Shown here piece after piece: positions 55,293-63,398 of a stretch of DNA of 64,000 nt (positions are counted from its first letter, which is position 1; each line of letters starts with the position of its first letter). A model generated the notes under the pieces. The model worked only from the letters and a program-made list of their open reading frames with translations, was not told where the DNA came from and made no database searches. The translations under genes and the position numbers were made by a program. The stretch lies in NCBI RefSeq assembly GCF_003991195.1, contig NZ_RCWL01000001.1:806001-870000 (forward strand), in the 5' to 3' direction. Source of the stretch: Gynurincola endophyticus. GTDB taxonomy: Bacteria > Bacteroidota > Bacteroidia > Chitinophagales > Chitinophagaceae.

Positions 55293-55907
55293 ATGATTAG
55301 TAATATAACAGGTCTGCATTTTCAACCTTATGTGGGTAAGGAATATGAAATATCAGGTAAAATTTTGTTAATAGGAGAATCACATTATCTTGATGAAGAC
55401 CTAGATGATAATGATGATTGCAGTTCTGGATATGATAATTTTACCCGAACGACTATTGGTGATTTCATGGAAGGCACTTTACCTCAAAAAATAAAATTCT
55501 TTAGAAACATTGGTTTGCTATTTGGCGAAAATGAGAAAGATATATGGCCAAAGATTGCTTTTGCAAATGCAATGCAAATTGGTCTTTCTAAAGCGAAAAG
55601 TCAACCGCAAAGGAGACATATAGAAAGTATACCATCAGCTTATCAATTGCTCCTGAACAACCTTAAACCTAACAAAGTAATTGTGTTATCTAAGAGAATG
55701 TGGAATAACTGGATTCCTGAAGAAAACGGATATTATCTATCAAATAATAAAGTAGAGGGAAAAGTAAGTACTACTTGGAAATATAAGTATGAAGGTGGAG
55801 AATGTATTGCTACAGGTATTGCGCATCCTTCTTGGATGTTTGGAGATACTTATCGGAACTGGCGGCCTTTTGTTAAATCTTTTTTGGAAATGGATGATAA
55901 TAAATGA
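55293..55907 (+). CDS. Uracil-DNA-glycosylase-like protein
   Basis: 204 residues from the ATG at 55293 (MISNITGLHFQPYVGKEYEI); longer starts at 55239 (GTG) and 55287 are possible. The strand-loop GKILLIGESHYLDEDLDDND (about 23-42) is in the place of the UDG motif GxxPG, and the C-terminal IATGIAHPSWMFG resembles the HPS motif. It is probably a UDG superfamily member, but lacks the classical active-site Asp/Asn pattern, so it may bind rather than excise. It ends in TGA; read-through would add only 13 sense codons before TAG. Confidence 0.65.
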   Translation: MISNITGLHFQPYVGKEYEISGKILLIGESHYLDEDLDDNDDCSSGYDNFTRTTIGDFMEGTLPQKIKFFRNIGLLFGENEKDIWPKIAFANAMQIGLSKAKSQPQRRHIESIPSAYQLLLNNLKPNKVIVLSKRMWNNWIPEENGYYLSNNKVEGKVSTTWKYKYEGGECIATGIAHPSWMFGDTYRNWRPFVKSFLEMDDNK

Positions 55908-56117
55908 GTCATAAAATCTATTGTCTCTACCTATTTTCATTTTTATTAGATAATAGATAGCCATGGAATTCTTATTTCTGAAATATGAGGTGCTGAAGTT
56001 TTAATATCTTAATGAATAGTTGACTTATCAAAATTTCTGGTTATAATATAAACTTTCTGTCCACCCACTTCGTATAAATAGTATAACAGGGTAATATTTC
56101 TGCAACCTCATAAAAGA

Positions 56118-56534
56118 ATGATAATGATTTTAATAAACTCGTCTTCTTTAAAAGAAATTGAACAGGCTTACGAAAAAGCTGAAAATCTGCTGCATGAAAA
56201 AGAATATAGTCGCTCGGTCGTTACCAAAGATATTAAGGAACTGGTAAAACAAATTATTGATACTAAATGGGTGTTGATAGAAGAAATAGAGAAGGACTTC
56301 AGTTTGTTTGATATCCAGTCGGCAAAAGATACCATTGTTGGTTTATTTCCGCTGGTTATCAGTTATGAACATCTAAGAGATAGATTGAAGGTTCATCCAG
56401 TTATAAAAATCAAAATTCGGTTTTTATTAAATGAACTGCAACTGGTTACCGGAGAATTAAAAGCTCTGATGAGCGATTTGGAACGATACAAAGTGAGTGA
56501 TTGTTCAGACCTCATCAATCAACTTTATGAGTAA
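56118..56534 (+). CDS. 138-residue protein of unknown function, candidate antitoxin
   Basis: Helical, charged protein (KEIEQAYEKAENLLHEKEYS) without a signal peptide. I recognise no family. Its stop overlaps the start of the toxin-like frame at 56527 by eight bases, the organisation of a toxin-antitoxin pair in which the first gene is the antitoxin. Its other half is broken. No DNA-binding motif is obvious. The ATG at 56118 and another at 56124 are both possible starts. Confidence 0.6.
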   Translation: MIMILINSSSLKEIEQAYEKAENLLHEKEYSRSVVTKDIKELVKQIIDTKWVLIEEIEKDFSLFDIQSAKDTIVGLFPLVISYEHLRDRLKVHPVIKIKIRFLLNELQLVTGELKALMSDLERYKVSDCSDLINQLYE

Positions 56535-56953
56535 AGTAACCGTAAAAATATTCACTACCGATTTATTCAGGAAAAGTATACGTAAGTGTGAAAAGCAAGA
56601 TGCCTACTCTAACAGTTATAATTGATGTCTGAAACCTCTTTTTGGATAAAACAATTGAAGAAATCATCAGCTGACCTGTATTGCTTTCCATCAAAGGGCA
56701 GTTCTTCTTTATTAAATCAAGAATTGTAAATTCAAAATCTGGTAAAGGAAAAAGTGCTGGTTATAGAATATATTTTTTCGTTAATAAAAATAATTCATGT
56801 ATTTATTTACTGGATTTTTATCCTAAAACAGGAAAATATGGGAAACCTGATCTTACGAAAATGCAGGAAAAGTTAATTGTAAAATCTTTTCGTGAAGAGT
56901 TTGCTTCAGGTACTTTAGAGCTATTCTTAAAAAAACGGGAAATAGGAAAATAA
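56527..56953 (+). pseudogene. Broken RelE/HigB-like toxin gene
   Basis: The first 25 codons (MSKVTVKIFTTDLFRKSIRK) continue into another frame after an indel near 56600, where DKTIEEIIS and then KSRIVNSKSGKGKSAGYRIY, FFVNKNNSCIYLLDFYPKTG and KPDLTKMQEKLI appear. The second part is the RelE-like core, with its basic GKGKSAGYR motif. The second frame also contains two TGA codons (around 56633 and 56672). A further frame (ADLYCFPSKGSSS) suggests another indel. Because frameshifts are present it is scored as a pseudogene, and the TGAs are not counted as recoding evidence. Confidence 0.7.
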
Positions 56954-56982
56954 AAATCCCTCAACACTGTTGAGGGATTTTT
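56952..56982. terminator. Terminator between the toxin remnant and tRNA-Met
   Basis: 14-bp perfect stem AAAAATCCCTCAAC / GTTGAGGGATTTTT with a 3-nt loop; placed directly after the toxin stop and just before the tRNA 3' end. It serves both strands. Confidence 0.88.
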
Positions 56983-56983
56983 G

Positions 56984-57057
56984 TAGCGAGGAGCAGACTT
57001 GAACTGCCGACCTTCGGGTTATGAATCCGATGCTCTAACCAGCTGAGCTACCTCGCC
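56984..57057 (-). tRNA. tRNA-Met (CAT)
   Basis: Reverse strand, 74 nt without an encoded CCA tail (next bases CAA). The acceptor stem GGCGAGG pairs with CCTCGCT (one G-U), the D-arm is AGCTCAGCTGGTTAGAGC, the anticodon loop TTCATAA gives CAT, and the T-arm contains GTTCAAG. It resembles elongator Met; an Ile2 tRNA (modified CAU) cannot be excluded from sequence alone. Confidence 0.93.
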
Positions 57058-57164
57058 AAATGATTGGGGTTGCAAAAATAGAAAAAAAAAAGACCCCACA
57101 AAACTTTTTTTGCTTTTTTATAAAAAATTGGTTGTCACCGAATAAGATAAATATGTTGAAACCT

Positions 57165-57926
57165 TTATCTGGACAGTATTTGAAGTAAATCACGGATCAT
57201 TTTTACCTGTTCGTTCAGATGACCGTGTTCAGCTTCTACATTCACATAAGCAATTCCTTTTTTACCGTAATACACACTCATTGATCCGTCATTCTTCACT
57301 TTTTTATTATCCTGCAGTGTCACATTATGTTCTAAAGCCTTGAGCTGGTCGAAAATAGCCTTGCTGGTGGTTACAAAAAAGTCGTCGGGGTCATTTGTTC
57401 CCTGATAGTTTTCGGCAGCATCTCTGGCATAGGTACCACCTTCCATATAACTCAGAATGGAGAGGTTACCGTCCGTATTATTGTGTAAGGCAATTACAGC
57501 GGCTCCGGTAACAGGAATTTTAGAAATGATGTATTTGCCCAGATCCTTTACTTCTCTGACTGTACCGGCCTTAAACTTTGTATTCAGGCTCTGTAGCGTT
57601 GCACGTATTCCTTTTCTGGTATAAATGCGGTTGGGATCTACAAAAATGCTGTCGCCTTTGAATAAGAAACCAAGATTTCTTTTTTCGGGATTTACAATTT
57701 TAATAATAGTACCTCCTGTTTCTGCAAATACTTTTTCAGCCGCTTCTACGCTGGTGCTTTCGTTTCCGTGTAAATTCACTGCATACACCGGATTATTGCC
57801 GAATTTTTTGGTTTCGATCCGTACCAGTGTTTTGCCCACCAGCACTTCCTCTGTGCGCGACGTTTGAGCGGTGACCGGTAATGATAAACAGCCGGCCAAT
57901 ACGAATAACGAAAGATACTTTATCAT
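57165..57926 (-). CDS. Secreted protein with an HGNE-type metal-binding motif
   Basis: 253 residues from the ATG at 57926, chosen because it opens a signal peptide (MIKYLSLFVLAGCLSLPVTA). The mature protein contains YAVNLHGNESTSVEAAEKVF (HxxE), AVIALHNNTDGNLSI and YVNVEAEHGHLNEQV. HGNE-x-S/T is typical of the M14/succinylglutamate desuccinylase superfamily (zinc His-x-x-Glu, a later His, and a catalytic Glu). The order His-Glu, then His, then Glu fits, but the overall match is weak, so enzyme activity is inference. A possible periplasmic peptidase or amidase. Confidence 0.6.
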   Translation of the reverse strand: MIKYLSLFVLAGCLSLPVTAQTSRTEEVLVGKTLVRIETKKFGNNPVYAVNLHGNESTSVEAAEKVFAETGGTIIKIVNPEKRNLGFLFKGDSIFVDPNRIYTRKGIRATLQSLNTKFKAGTVREVKDLGKYIISKIPVTGAAVIALHNNTDGNLSILSYMEGGTYARDAAENYQGTNDPDDFFVTTSKAIFDQLKALEHNVTLQDNKKVKNDGSMSVYYGKKGIAYVNVEAEHGHLNEQVKMIRDLLQILSR

Positions 57927-58092
57927 AAAACAGGGTTGTTGGTATAGCTTAAAATTACAAAAACGGCAGGAGCCTGAAAAGTAAAAAGTCATTAGAATAC
58001 GATATTTCCGGGAGAATACGGGTGTTTATATCAATAGCTAATTTTCAATGAGTTAGATTTTAAAGCAGTTTAGAGGGAAAAAGGCAAAAAAA

Positions 58093-58113
58093 ATCCCCAA
58101 CAACGTTGGGGAT
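58093..58113 (-). terminator. Terminator of the aminotransferase gene
   Basis: 9-bp stem ATCCCCAAC / GTTGGGGAT with a 3-nt loop; on the reverse strand it is followed by a run of eight T. Confidence 0.88.
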
Positions 58114-58133
58114 TAAATATGTATTATCGTTGT

Positions 58134-59330
58134 TTAGTTTGTTTTTCCGGGATAAACCTTTAAAGCTGCTTCTAAACAATCCATTGCACTTTCCAGTGCT
58201 TCTACTGCCAGCACATAAGCCAAACGTACTTCGTTTTTGCCTAATCCCTGAGTTCCGTAAAATCCGGTGGCGGGAGCCAGCATTACTGTTTGTTGATTAT
58301 GTTCGAACGATTCCAGCAACCATTGACAGAATTTATCTGCATCGTCAATCGGTAATTTTGCAATTGCATAAAAAGCACCGCCGGGGTTAGGGCAATAAAC
58401 ACCCTCCATGGCATTCAGTCTCTTTACCAATACGTCTCTTCTTTTCTGGTATTCTGCTTTTGTGGCGTCGAAATAATTATCCGGTAAATCGATGGCTGCT
58501 TCACCCAGAATCTGCGCAAAAGACGGGGGAGATAAACGTGCTTGTGCAAACTTCATCACTGCATTATAAACCTCTTTATTTTTGGTTACTAATGCACCGA
58601 TTCTACCACCACAGGCACTGTATCTTTTAGAAATCGTATCCATCATCAGAATATGATCGTCTACACCTTCCAGCGTTAAAGCACTTTTTGCTTGTCCGTC
58701 GTAACAAAACTCTCTGTAAGCTTCATCAGAAAACAAATAGAGGTTATGTTTTTTGATGATATCTCTCAATGTGTTCATTTCATCCTGACTATATAAATAA
58801 CCGGTCGGGTTGTTTGGATTACATATAACAATCGCTTTGGTTTTTTCAGTAATTTTTTTCTCAAATTCACTGATCGGAGGTAGTGCGAAACCTGTTTCGA
58901 TGCTCGAAGTAATCGGTACTACTTTAACACCTGCTGCTACTGCAAACCCGTTATAGTTAGCGTAAAACGGTTCAGGAATAATTACTTCGTCGCCAGGGTT
59001 AAGGCAGGCCATAAAGCCGAATAAAATAGCTTCAGAACCACCGGTGGTAATGATGATCTGATCGGCAGTAACGTTCACGTCGTTTTTAGCGTAATAGCCA
59101 ACTAATTTTTTGCGGTAGCTTTCGTTACCGGCACTATGGCTATATTCTAAAACTTTAAAATCGGCTGTACGAACAGCATTTAATATCGACTCAGGTGTTT
59201 CAATATCCGGTTGACCGATATTAAGATGATAAACTTTTGTTCCTTTTTTCTTTGCAGCTTCTGCATATGGAACAAGCTTACGAATAGGTGAGGGTGGCAT
59301 CTCCTGCCCGCGCGAACTGATCGTTAACAT
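58134..59330 (-). CDS. Class I/II aminotransferase (aspartate aminotransferase-like)
   Basis: 398 residues. Fold type I PLP enzyme: LNIGQPDIETP (about 37-47), ITTGGSEAILFG (about 94-105), CNPNNPTGYLYS (about 171-182), FSDEAYREF (PLP Asp and Tyr), the Schiff-base lysine in DTISKRYSACGGRIG (about K237) and LRLAYVL-type NEVRLAYVLA near the end. Probably transaminates an aspartate- or aromatic-type substrate; the exact substrate is unclear. It is followed upstream by a SET-domain gene 19 bp away in the same direction, possibly an operon. Confidence 0.92.
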   Translation of the reverse strand: MLTISSRGQEMPPSPIRKLVPYAEAAKKKGTKVYHLNIGQPDIETPESILNAVRTADFKVLEYSHSAGNESYRKKLVGYYAKNDVNVTADQIIITTGGSEAILFGFMACLNPGDEVIIPEPFYANYNGFAVAAGVKVVPITSSIETGFALPPISEFEKKITEKTKAIVICNPNNPTGYLYSQDEMNTLRDIIKKHNLYLFSDEAYREFCYDGQAKSALTLEGVDDHILMMDTISKRYSACGGRIGALVTKNKEVYNAVMKFAQARLSPPSFAQILGEAAIDLPDNYFDATKAEYQKRRDVLVKRLNAMEGVYCPNPGGAFYAIAKLPIDDADKFCQWLLESFEHNQQTVMLAPATGFYGTQGLGKNEVRLAYVLAVEALESAMDCLEAALKVYPGKTN

Positions 59331-59349
59331 ATTTTAGTATTAAATGCTT

Positions 59350-59769
59350 TTATAAATAACCTTTGCATTGCGAAGCGCCACAGTTACATTTCAGTTTTCC
59401 TTCATGATGTGTTTCTCCGTAATTACAAGTAAGTTCTTCTCCTTTTTTAATAGCCCGCAGCGTGTAAAATTCTACACGATGACGAAACAGCCGCATATAA
59501 GTATTCGGAGCACATGAATGATTGATAAATCTTAAATCATTGCCGGGTATATCGGCTAACAGGGCTTTATCATCTTCAAACTCAACAATCGAAATACTTT
59601 TTTGCTGCTTGGCTATTTTTCTGGCGGTTCTGATAGAAACGATTTTTCCACCCATATCCCCCAGTTTTCTTTTAGCGGGAATAGGCACTGCGGCATACAG
59701 CCCGTCGCCGGCAATTTTACTCCTGGCGATCTCTACCTTGTAAACCAGTTTTGGAACGATCATTTCCAT
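59350..59769 (-). CDS. SET-domain protein with post-SET cysteine cluster
   Basis: 139 residues. The SET fold is clear: AGDGLYAAVPIPAKRKLGDM, DLRFINHSCAPNTYMRLF (the knot motif NHSCxPN), RAIKKGEELTCNYGE, and the post-SET zinc signature CNCGASQCKGYL. The conserved tyrosine of GEELTCNYGE, which shapes the active site in lysine methyltransferases, is present. Bacterial SET proteins methylate lysines in host or self proteins in some species; the target here is unknown. It is translated on the reverse strand with a TACATTTG -7 element upstream at 59793-59800. Confidence 0.9.
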   Translation of the reverse strand: MEMIVPKLVYKVEIARSKIAGDGLYAAVPIPAKRKLGDMGGKIVSIRTARKIAKQQKSISIVEFEDDKALLADIPGNDLRFINHSCAPNTYMRLFRHRVEFYTLRAIKKGEELTCNYGETHHEGKLKCNCGASQCKGYL

Positions 59770-59803
59770 GCAATACCTGTTCTTTGTGGATGCAAATGTA
59801 CAT

Positions 59804-59838
59804 CTTTATATGGTCGGTGTCGCACCGATCATATAAAG
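59804..59838. promoter_or_regulatory. 16-bp hairpin upstream of the SET gene
   Basis: CTTTATATGGTCGGTG and its complement (one G-U pair) with a TCG loop. It lies just upstream of the SET-gene -7 element, without a T tract, so a dyad operator is more likely than a terminator. Confidence 0.5.
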
Positions 59839-59898
59839 TCATACCGGCGATATATAAAGACGGCTGAAAGTTAAAACAGGGGTATCTATAAAAAGACA

Positions 59899-59919
59899 GC
59901 CCCCAACAAAGTTGGGGGC
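59899..59919 (-). terminator. Terminator of the DUF1573 pair
   Basis: GCCCCCAAC / GTTGGGGGC stem with a 3-nt loop, 28 bp past the DUF1573 stop; the reverse strand continues with a T-rich tail. Confidence 0.85.
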
Positions 59920-59947
59920 GCATCTTTTTCCTTGTGTGATATATTAC

Positions 59948-60328
59948 TTATTTCTGTTTCGCGTCCGGAGGGAGAACTTCTCCTTTAATTTTCAACTCAA
60001 TAGGTTGATTGATACCTGCAACTTTCACTAAGATGCTTTTGTCGAACGTACCCACTGTCATTGCATTAAAACCTGTTTTGATCACATTGCTTTTACCCGC
60101 AGCGGTAGGGGCCTGTGGCTTTACCGGAGTGGTACATCCGCAAGCTGCAGAGGCCGATTCAATAACAATCGGTTTTGAACCTACGTTTTTAAATGAAAAA
60201 TCATAGGTTACCGGTACACCATACTTGATTTTACCGAAATCGTACTCTAAGGTTTCAAACTTGATATCCTGTGCCATTGCAATAGTAGAAAAAGCTACAG
60301 CGAATACCAACATTAACATCTTCTTCAT
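59948..60328 (-). CDS. DUF1573 protein, copy 2
   Basis: 126 residues with signal peptide MKKMLMLVFAVAFSTIAMAQ. The immunoglobulin-like DUF1573 fold includes YDFGKIKYGVPVTYDFSFKN and the conserved SAACGCTTPVKPQAP with its C-G-C pair. Such proteins are abundant in Bacteroidota periplasm or surface; function unknown. It follows the paralogue at 60335-60778 by 6 bp. Confidence 0.92.
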   Translation of the reverse strand: MKKMLMLVFAVAFSTIAMAQDIKFETLEYDFGKIKYGVPVTYDFSFKNVGSKPIVIESASAACGCTTPVKPQAPTAAGKSNVIKTGFNAMTVGTFDKSILVKVAGINQPIELKIKGEVLPPDAKQK

Positions 60329-60334
60329 GACAAA

Positions 60335-60778
60335 TTAATTTTGTGATTTTATCTGATCGATTATTTTGTTTTTGGGTGCAGGAGTCGAAGGTAACCCATA
60401 TACTACACCTGAAACAGTAATTTGTTCAACCTGACTGTTATTTAATTGTATATTAATACCTCTGTTGAACTCTCCGGCCGCCGCTGCATTAAACCCTACC
60501 CGAACTAAAGTTGAATCACCGGCCTGCACCGGCGCTTTACTGTATTCCGGAGTGGTGCAGCCGCAACTGGCCATGACATTCTCTATTAAGATAGGTTGTT
60601 TTGAATGATTTACCAACCAGAAGTCATGAGTAACCGGCTTATGTTGAGGGATTTTGCCAAAATCCACTTCCGAATTACGGAAAAAAACAAGGGCTTTTGA
60701 TGACTTTTTGTCGCTTAACTGAGCCCAGGCAGCCTGGCAAAAAAAACATGTTAAAAAAATGAAAACTATACTACGCAT
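60335..60778 (-). CDS. DUF1573 protein, copy 1
   Basis: 147 residues with signal peptide MRSIVFIFLTCFFCQAAWAQ. It contains SEVDFGKIPQHKPVTHDFWL and VMASCGCTTPEYSKAPVQAG, matching its neighbour's motifs, so the pair is a tandem duplication that has diverged. The first gene of the two-gene operon; function unknown. Confidence 0.92.
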   Translation of the reverse strand: MRSIVFIFLTCFFCQAAWAQLSDKKSSKALVFFRNSEVDFGKIPQHKPVTHDFWLVNHSKQPILIENVMASCGCTTPEYSKAPVQAGDSTLVRVGFNAAAAGEFNRGINIQLNNSQVEQITVSGVVYGLPSTPAPKNKIIDQIKSQN

Positions 60779-60908
60779 AAGTATGCTTTATTCGGTAAAT
60801 AAAATTAAGCATTTTTTTACTAACGTTGAATTACTTTCAAAATTATTGCCAATTCGACACATTTTTTTCACATCCTGAAAAAATGATCATTTTTGGGTAG
60901 ATTATTGA

Positions 60909-60916
60909 TATTTTTG
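60909..60916 (+). promoter_or_regulatory. -7 element of the second fused E1 gene
   Basis: TATTTTTG, an exact TAnnTTTG match, four bases before the ATG at 60921, implying a leaderless mRNA. TTTTG at 60891-60895 is too close to be a standard -33. Confidence 0.5.
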
Positions 60917-60920
60917 GGCC

Positions 60921-63314
60921 ATGGAAAGTACTATTCAACAACCAGCACAGGCCGAAGAAAAGTTATCTTTCGATCACTTCCGCCAGGAAGTACTAAGAGA
61001 TTTTCAGGTTGCCTGTGAAAGTCGGGAAGCAAGTTTATTAGGAAGAAAAGAGGTTTTAACAGGGAAAGCTAAATTTGGCATCTTCGGCGATGGAAAAGAA
61101 TTAGCACAGATTGCTGCGTCAAAGTTTTTTGCTCCGGGAGATTTTCTTTCGGGCTATTACAGAGATCAAACTTTTGCTTTTGCCACCGGGCAGGCATCAT
61201 TGGTAGAATTTTTCTCCCAGTTATATGCCGATGCTAACCCGGCGAATGACCCCCATAGCGGTGGTCGTCAGATGAATTCTCACTTTGCCACTCCTATCAG
61301 AGATGCTGAAGGTAATTGGTTAGATATTGCTAACCGTAAAAATATTGCCGCCGGCCTGGCTCCAACTGCCGGTCAGATGCCCCGTGCTTTAGGAATGGCA
61401 CTAGCGTCAAAGCTATTCAGAAACTCACCGGTTTTACAAGATTTTGAAGAGTTAAGCCACAACGGTAATGAAGTTTGCTTCTGTACCATCGGCGATGCTT
61501 CTACTTCTGAAGGACATTTCTGGGAAACAGTAAATGCCGCCGGCGTATTACAAATTCCTTTAGCTGTTTTTGTTTGGGATGACGGATATGGAATCTCCGT
61601 ACCTAAACAATATCAAACTACTAAAGGATCTATTTCTGAAGCTTTGATGGGAATGCAAAAAGAAGACGGTACCAACGGTATCGAAATCTATAAGGTAAAA
61701 GCCTGGGACTATGCAGGTATGTGTGAAGTCTTCGAAGCGGGTATTAAGAAAATGCGTAAAGATCATGTACCTGCTTTATTCCACGTAGAAGAAGTAACTC
61801 AGCCTCAAGGACACTCCACGTCGGGTAGTCATGAACGTTATAAGTCGTCAGATCGTTTGGAATGGGAGCGTGAATGGGATTGTATCCGTAAAATGAAAGA
61901 ATGGATTATTGAAAATCTACTCGCGAGTGAAGATGAACTCAATCACATTGAAGCCGAGGCAAAAAAAGCTGTAAAAGAAGCTAAACAAAAAGCCTGGGAT
62001 CTTTATATTCAACCTCTGAAACAAGTAGTTACTGAAGTGGTAGCGGATTTTGATGCGCTCGTTCAGCAAGGACTTGACAACGGAGGTAAGCTAACGGCCA
62101 TCCGTAACGAATTAGCTTCGAATCGTGAACCCCATTACAAAGAAATTATTCAATCTTTACACAAGGTAATTACCTTGCTTAAAAACTCTCCTCAGGTAGC
62201 AACCCTGAAAGAACGTTACCGCCAGTTTGTACAGGAAGGAGAAAATACTTACGGAAGATTCCTGTATGATGAATCGCCGAAAGCAATTGAATATATAGAC
62301 GGTAATGAACTTCAGTTTGATGCTGATGCACCGGTTATTAATGGTTACGAAGTTTTAAATAAGTATTTCGATCAGCTTTTTGCTGATAATCCTAAAGTGG
62401 TGGCATTCGGTGAAGATGTTGGCCATATCGGCGACGTGAATCAGGGCTTCTCCGGATTACAGGCAAAACATGGTGACTGGAGAATTTTTGATACTGCCAT
62501 CAGAGAAGTGACTATTATGGGGCAGGGTATCGGATTGGCAATGCGTGGGTTACGCCCGATTGCAGAAATCCAATACCTCGATTATATGTTATACGGTTTG
62601 CAGCCTTTAAGCGACGATGCCGCAACGCTTCATTGGAGAACACACGGCCGGCAGAGTGCTCCGATCATTGTTCGCACCCGCGGGCACCGTTTAGAAGGTA
62701 TCTGGCACAGTGGTTCACCAATGGCAATGATGTTGAATGCTTTGAGAGGAATGCATTTATGTGTTCCGCGCAACATGGTGCAGGCAGCCGGTATGTACAA
62801 TACTTTATTGCAGGGGAATGATCCGGCAATTGTAGTAGAGTGCCTGAACGGCTATCGCCTTAAAGAAAAAATGCCCAATAACCTGAACGATTATCAGGTG
62901 GCTTTAGGTGTTCCGGAAGTGGTTCGCGAAGGAGAAGATATTACAATTGTGTCATACGGTTCTGTTTTAAGAATCATAGCAGAAGCTGCCGACCTCCTTG
63001 CGCAGGAAGGTGTGAGTTGTGAAATTGTAGACGTACAAACCTTACTGCCGTTTGACCGGTTCCATCTGATCAGAAAGTCACTTGAAAAAACGAATAAAAT
63101 TTTGTTTGTAGATGAAGATGTACCGGGTGGCGCTGCCGCTTACATGTACAATCATGTTATCGAAAAACAAAAAGGATATGAATTACTGGATGTAGCACCA
63201 CGAACAATTACCGGTAAGGCACACAGGCCTTCTTACGGTAGTGATGGTGATTACTTTAGTAAGCCCAATCGGGAAGATATTATCAACGTTGTAAGAGAAA
63301 TGATGGCTGAATAA
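60921..63314 (+). CDS. Fused alpha/beta E1 of a 2-oxoacid dehydrogenase, second copy
   Basis: 797 residues. The E1-alpha half has SGGRQMNSHFATPIRDAEG and the thiamine motif GDASTSEGHFWETVNAAG (about 193-210), then DDGYGISVPKQYQTTKGSI. The E1-beta half from about 470 has FGEDVGHIGDVNQGFSGL, FDTAIREVTIMGQGIGLAMR and PIAEIQYLDYMLYGLQPLSD, then a transketolase C-terminal domain ending YFSKPNREDIINVV. The alpha part is longer than in the 33612 copy because of a helical linker at about 310-400. Separate paralogues suggest two substrates, perhaps pyruvate and branched-chain oxoacids. No E2 gene is adjacent. Confidence 0.9.
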   Translation: MESTIQQPAQAEEKLSFDHFRQEVLRDFQVACESREASLLGRKEVLTGKAKFGIFGDGKELAQIAASKFFAPGDFLSGYYRDQTFAFATGQASLVEFFSQLYADANPANDPHSGGRQMNSHFATPIRDAEGNWLDIANRKNIAAGLAPTAGQMPRALGMALASKLFRNSPVLQDFEELSHNGNEVCFCTIGDASTSEGHFWETVNAAGVLQIPLAVFVWDDGYGISVPKQYQTTKGSISEALMGMQKEDGTNGIEIYKVKAWDYAGMCEVFEAGIKKMRKDHVPALFHVEEVTQPQGHSTSGSHERYKSSDRLEWEREWDCIRKMKEWIIENLLASEDELNHIEAEAKKAVKEAKQKAWDLYIQPLKQVVTEVVADFDALVQQGLDNGGKLTAIRNELASNREPHYKEIIQSLHKVITLLKNSPQVATLKERYRQFVQEGENTYGRFLYDESPKAIEYIDGNELQFDADAPVINGYEVLNKYFDQLFADNPKVVAFGEDVGHIGDVNQGFSGLQAKHGDWRIFDTAIREVTIMGQGIGLAMRGLRPIAEIQYLDYMLYGLQPLSDDAATLHWRTHGRQSAPIIVRTRGHRLEGIWHSGSPMAMMLNALRGMHLCVPRNMVQAAGMYNTLLQGNDPAIVVECLNGYRLKEKMPNNLNDYQVALGVPEVVREGEDITIVSYGSVLRIIAEAADLLAQEGVSCEIVDVQTLLPFDRFHLIRKSLEKTNKILFVDEDVPGGAAAYMYNHVIEKQKGYELLDVAPRTITGKAHRPSYGSDGDYFSKPNREDIINVVREMMAE

Positions 63315-63325
63315 GCCATCATTTT
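63299..63325 (+). terminator. Terminator overlapping the end of the E1 gene
   Basis: 11-bp stem AAATGATGGCT / AGCCATCATTT with the stop codon in the loop, followed by a T run. The left arm encodes the last residues. Confidence 0.85.
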
Positions 63326-63398
63326 TTTTGAGTACACTATTAGTTAACTTCACATGACTAGCTTTAATCTAAAAAATTACTAGAAATATTTATAGTAA

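Noticed and set aside
56527-56953. The RelE-like toxin as further UGA-recoding evidence
   Set aside because: It has a frameshift and more than one frame, so its TGAs are uninformative.
59804-59838. Terminator upstream of the SET gene
   Set aside because: No T run follows the stem on either strand and the G-U containing hairpin is next to a promoter element, so an operator role is more plausible.
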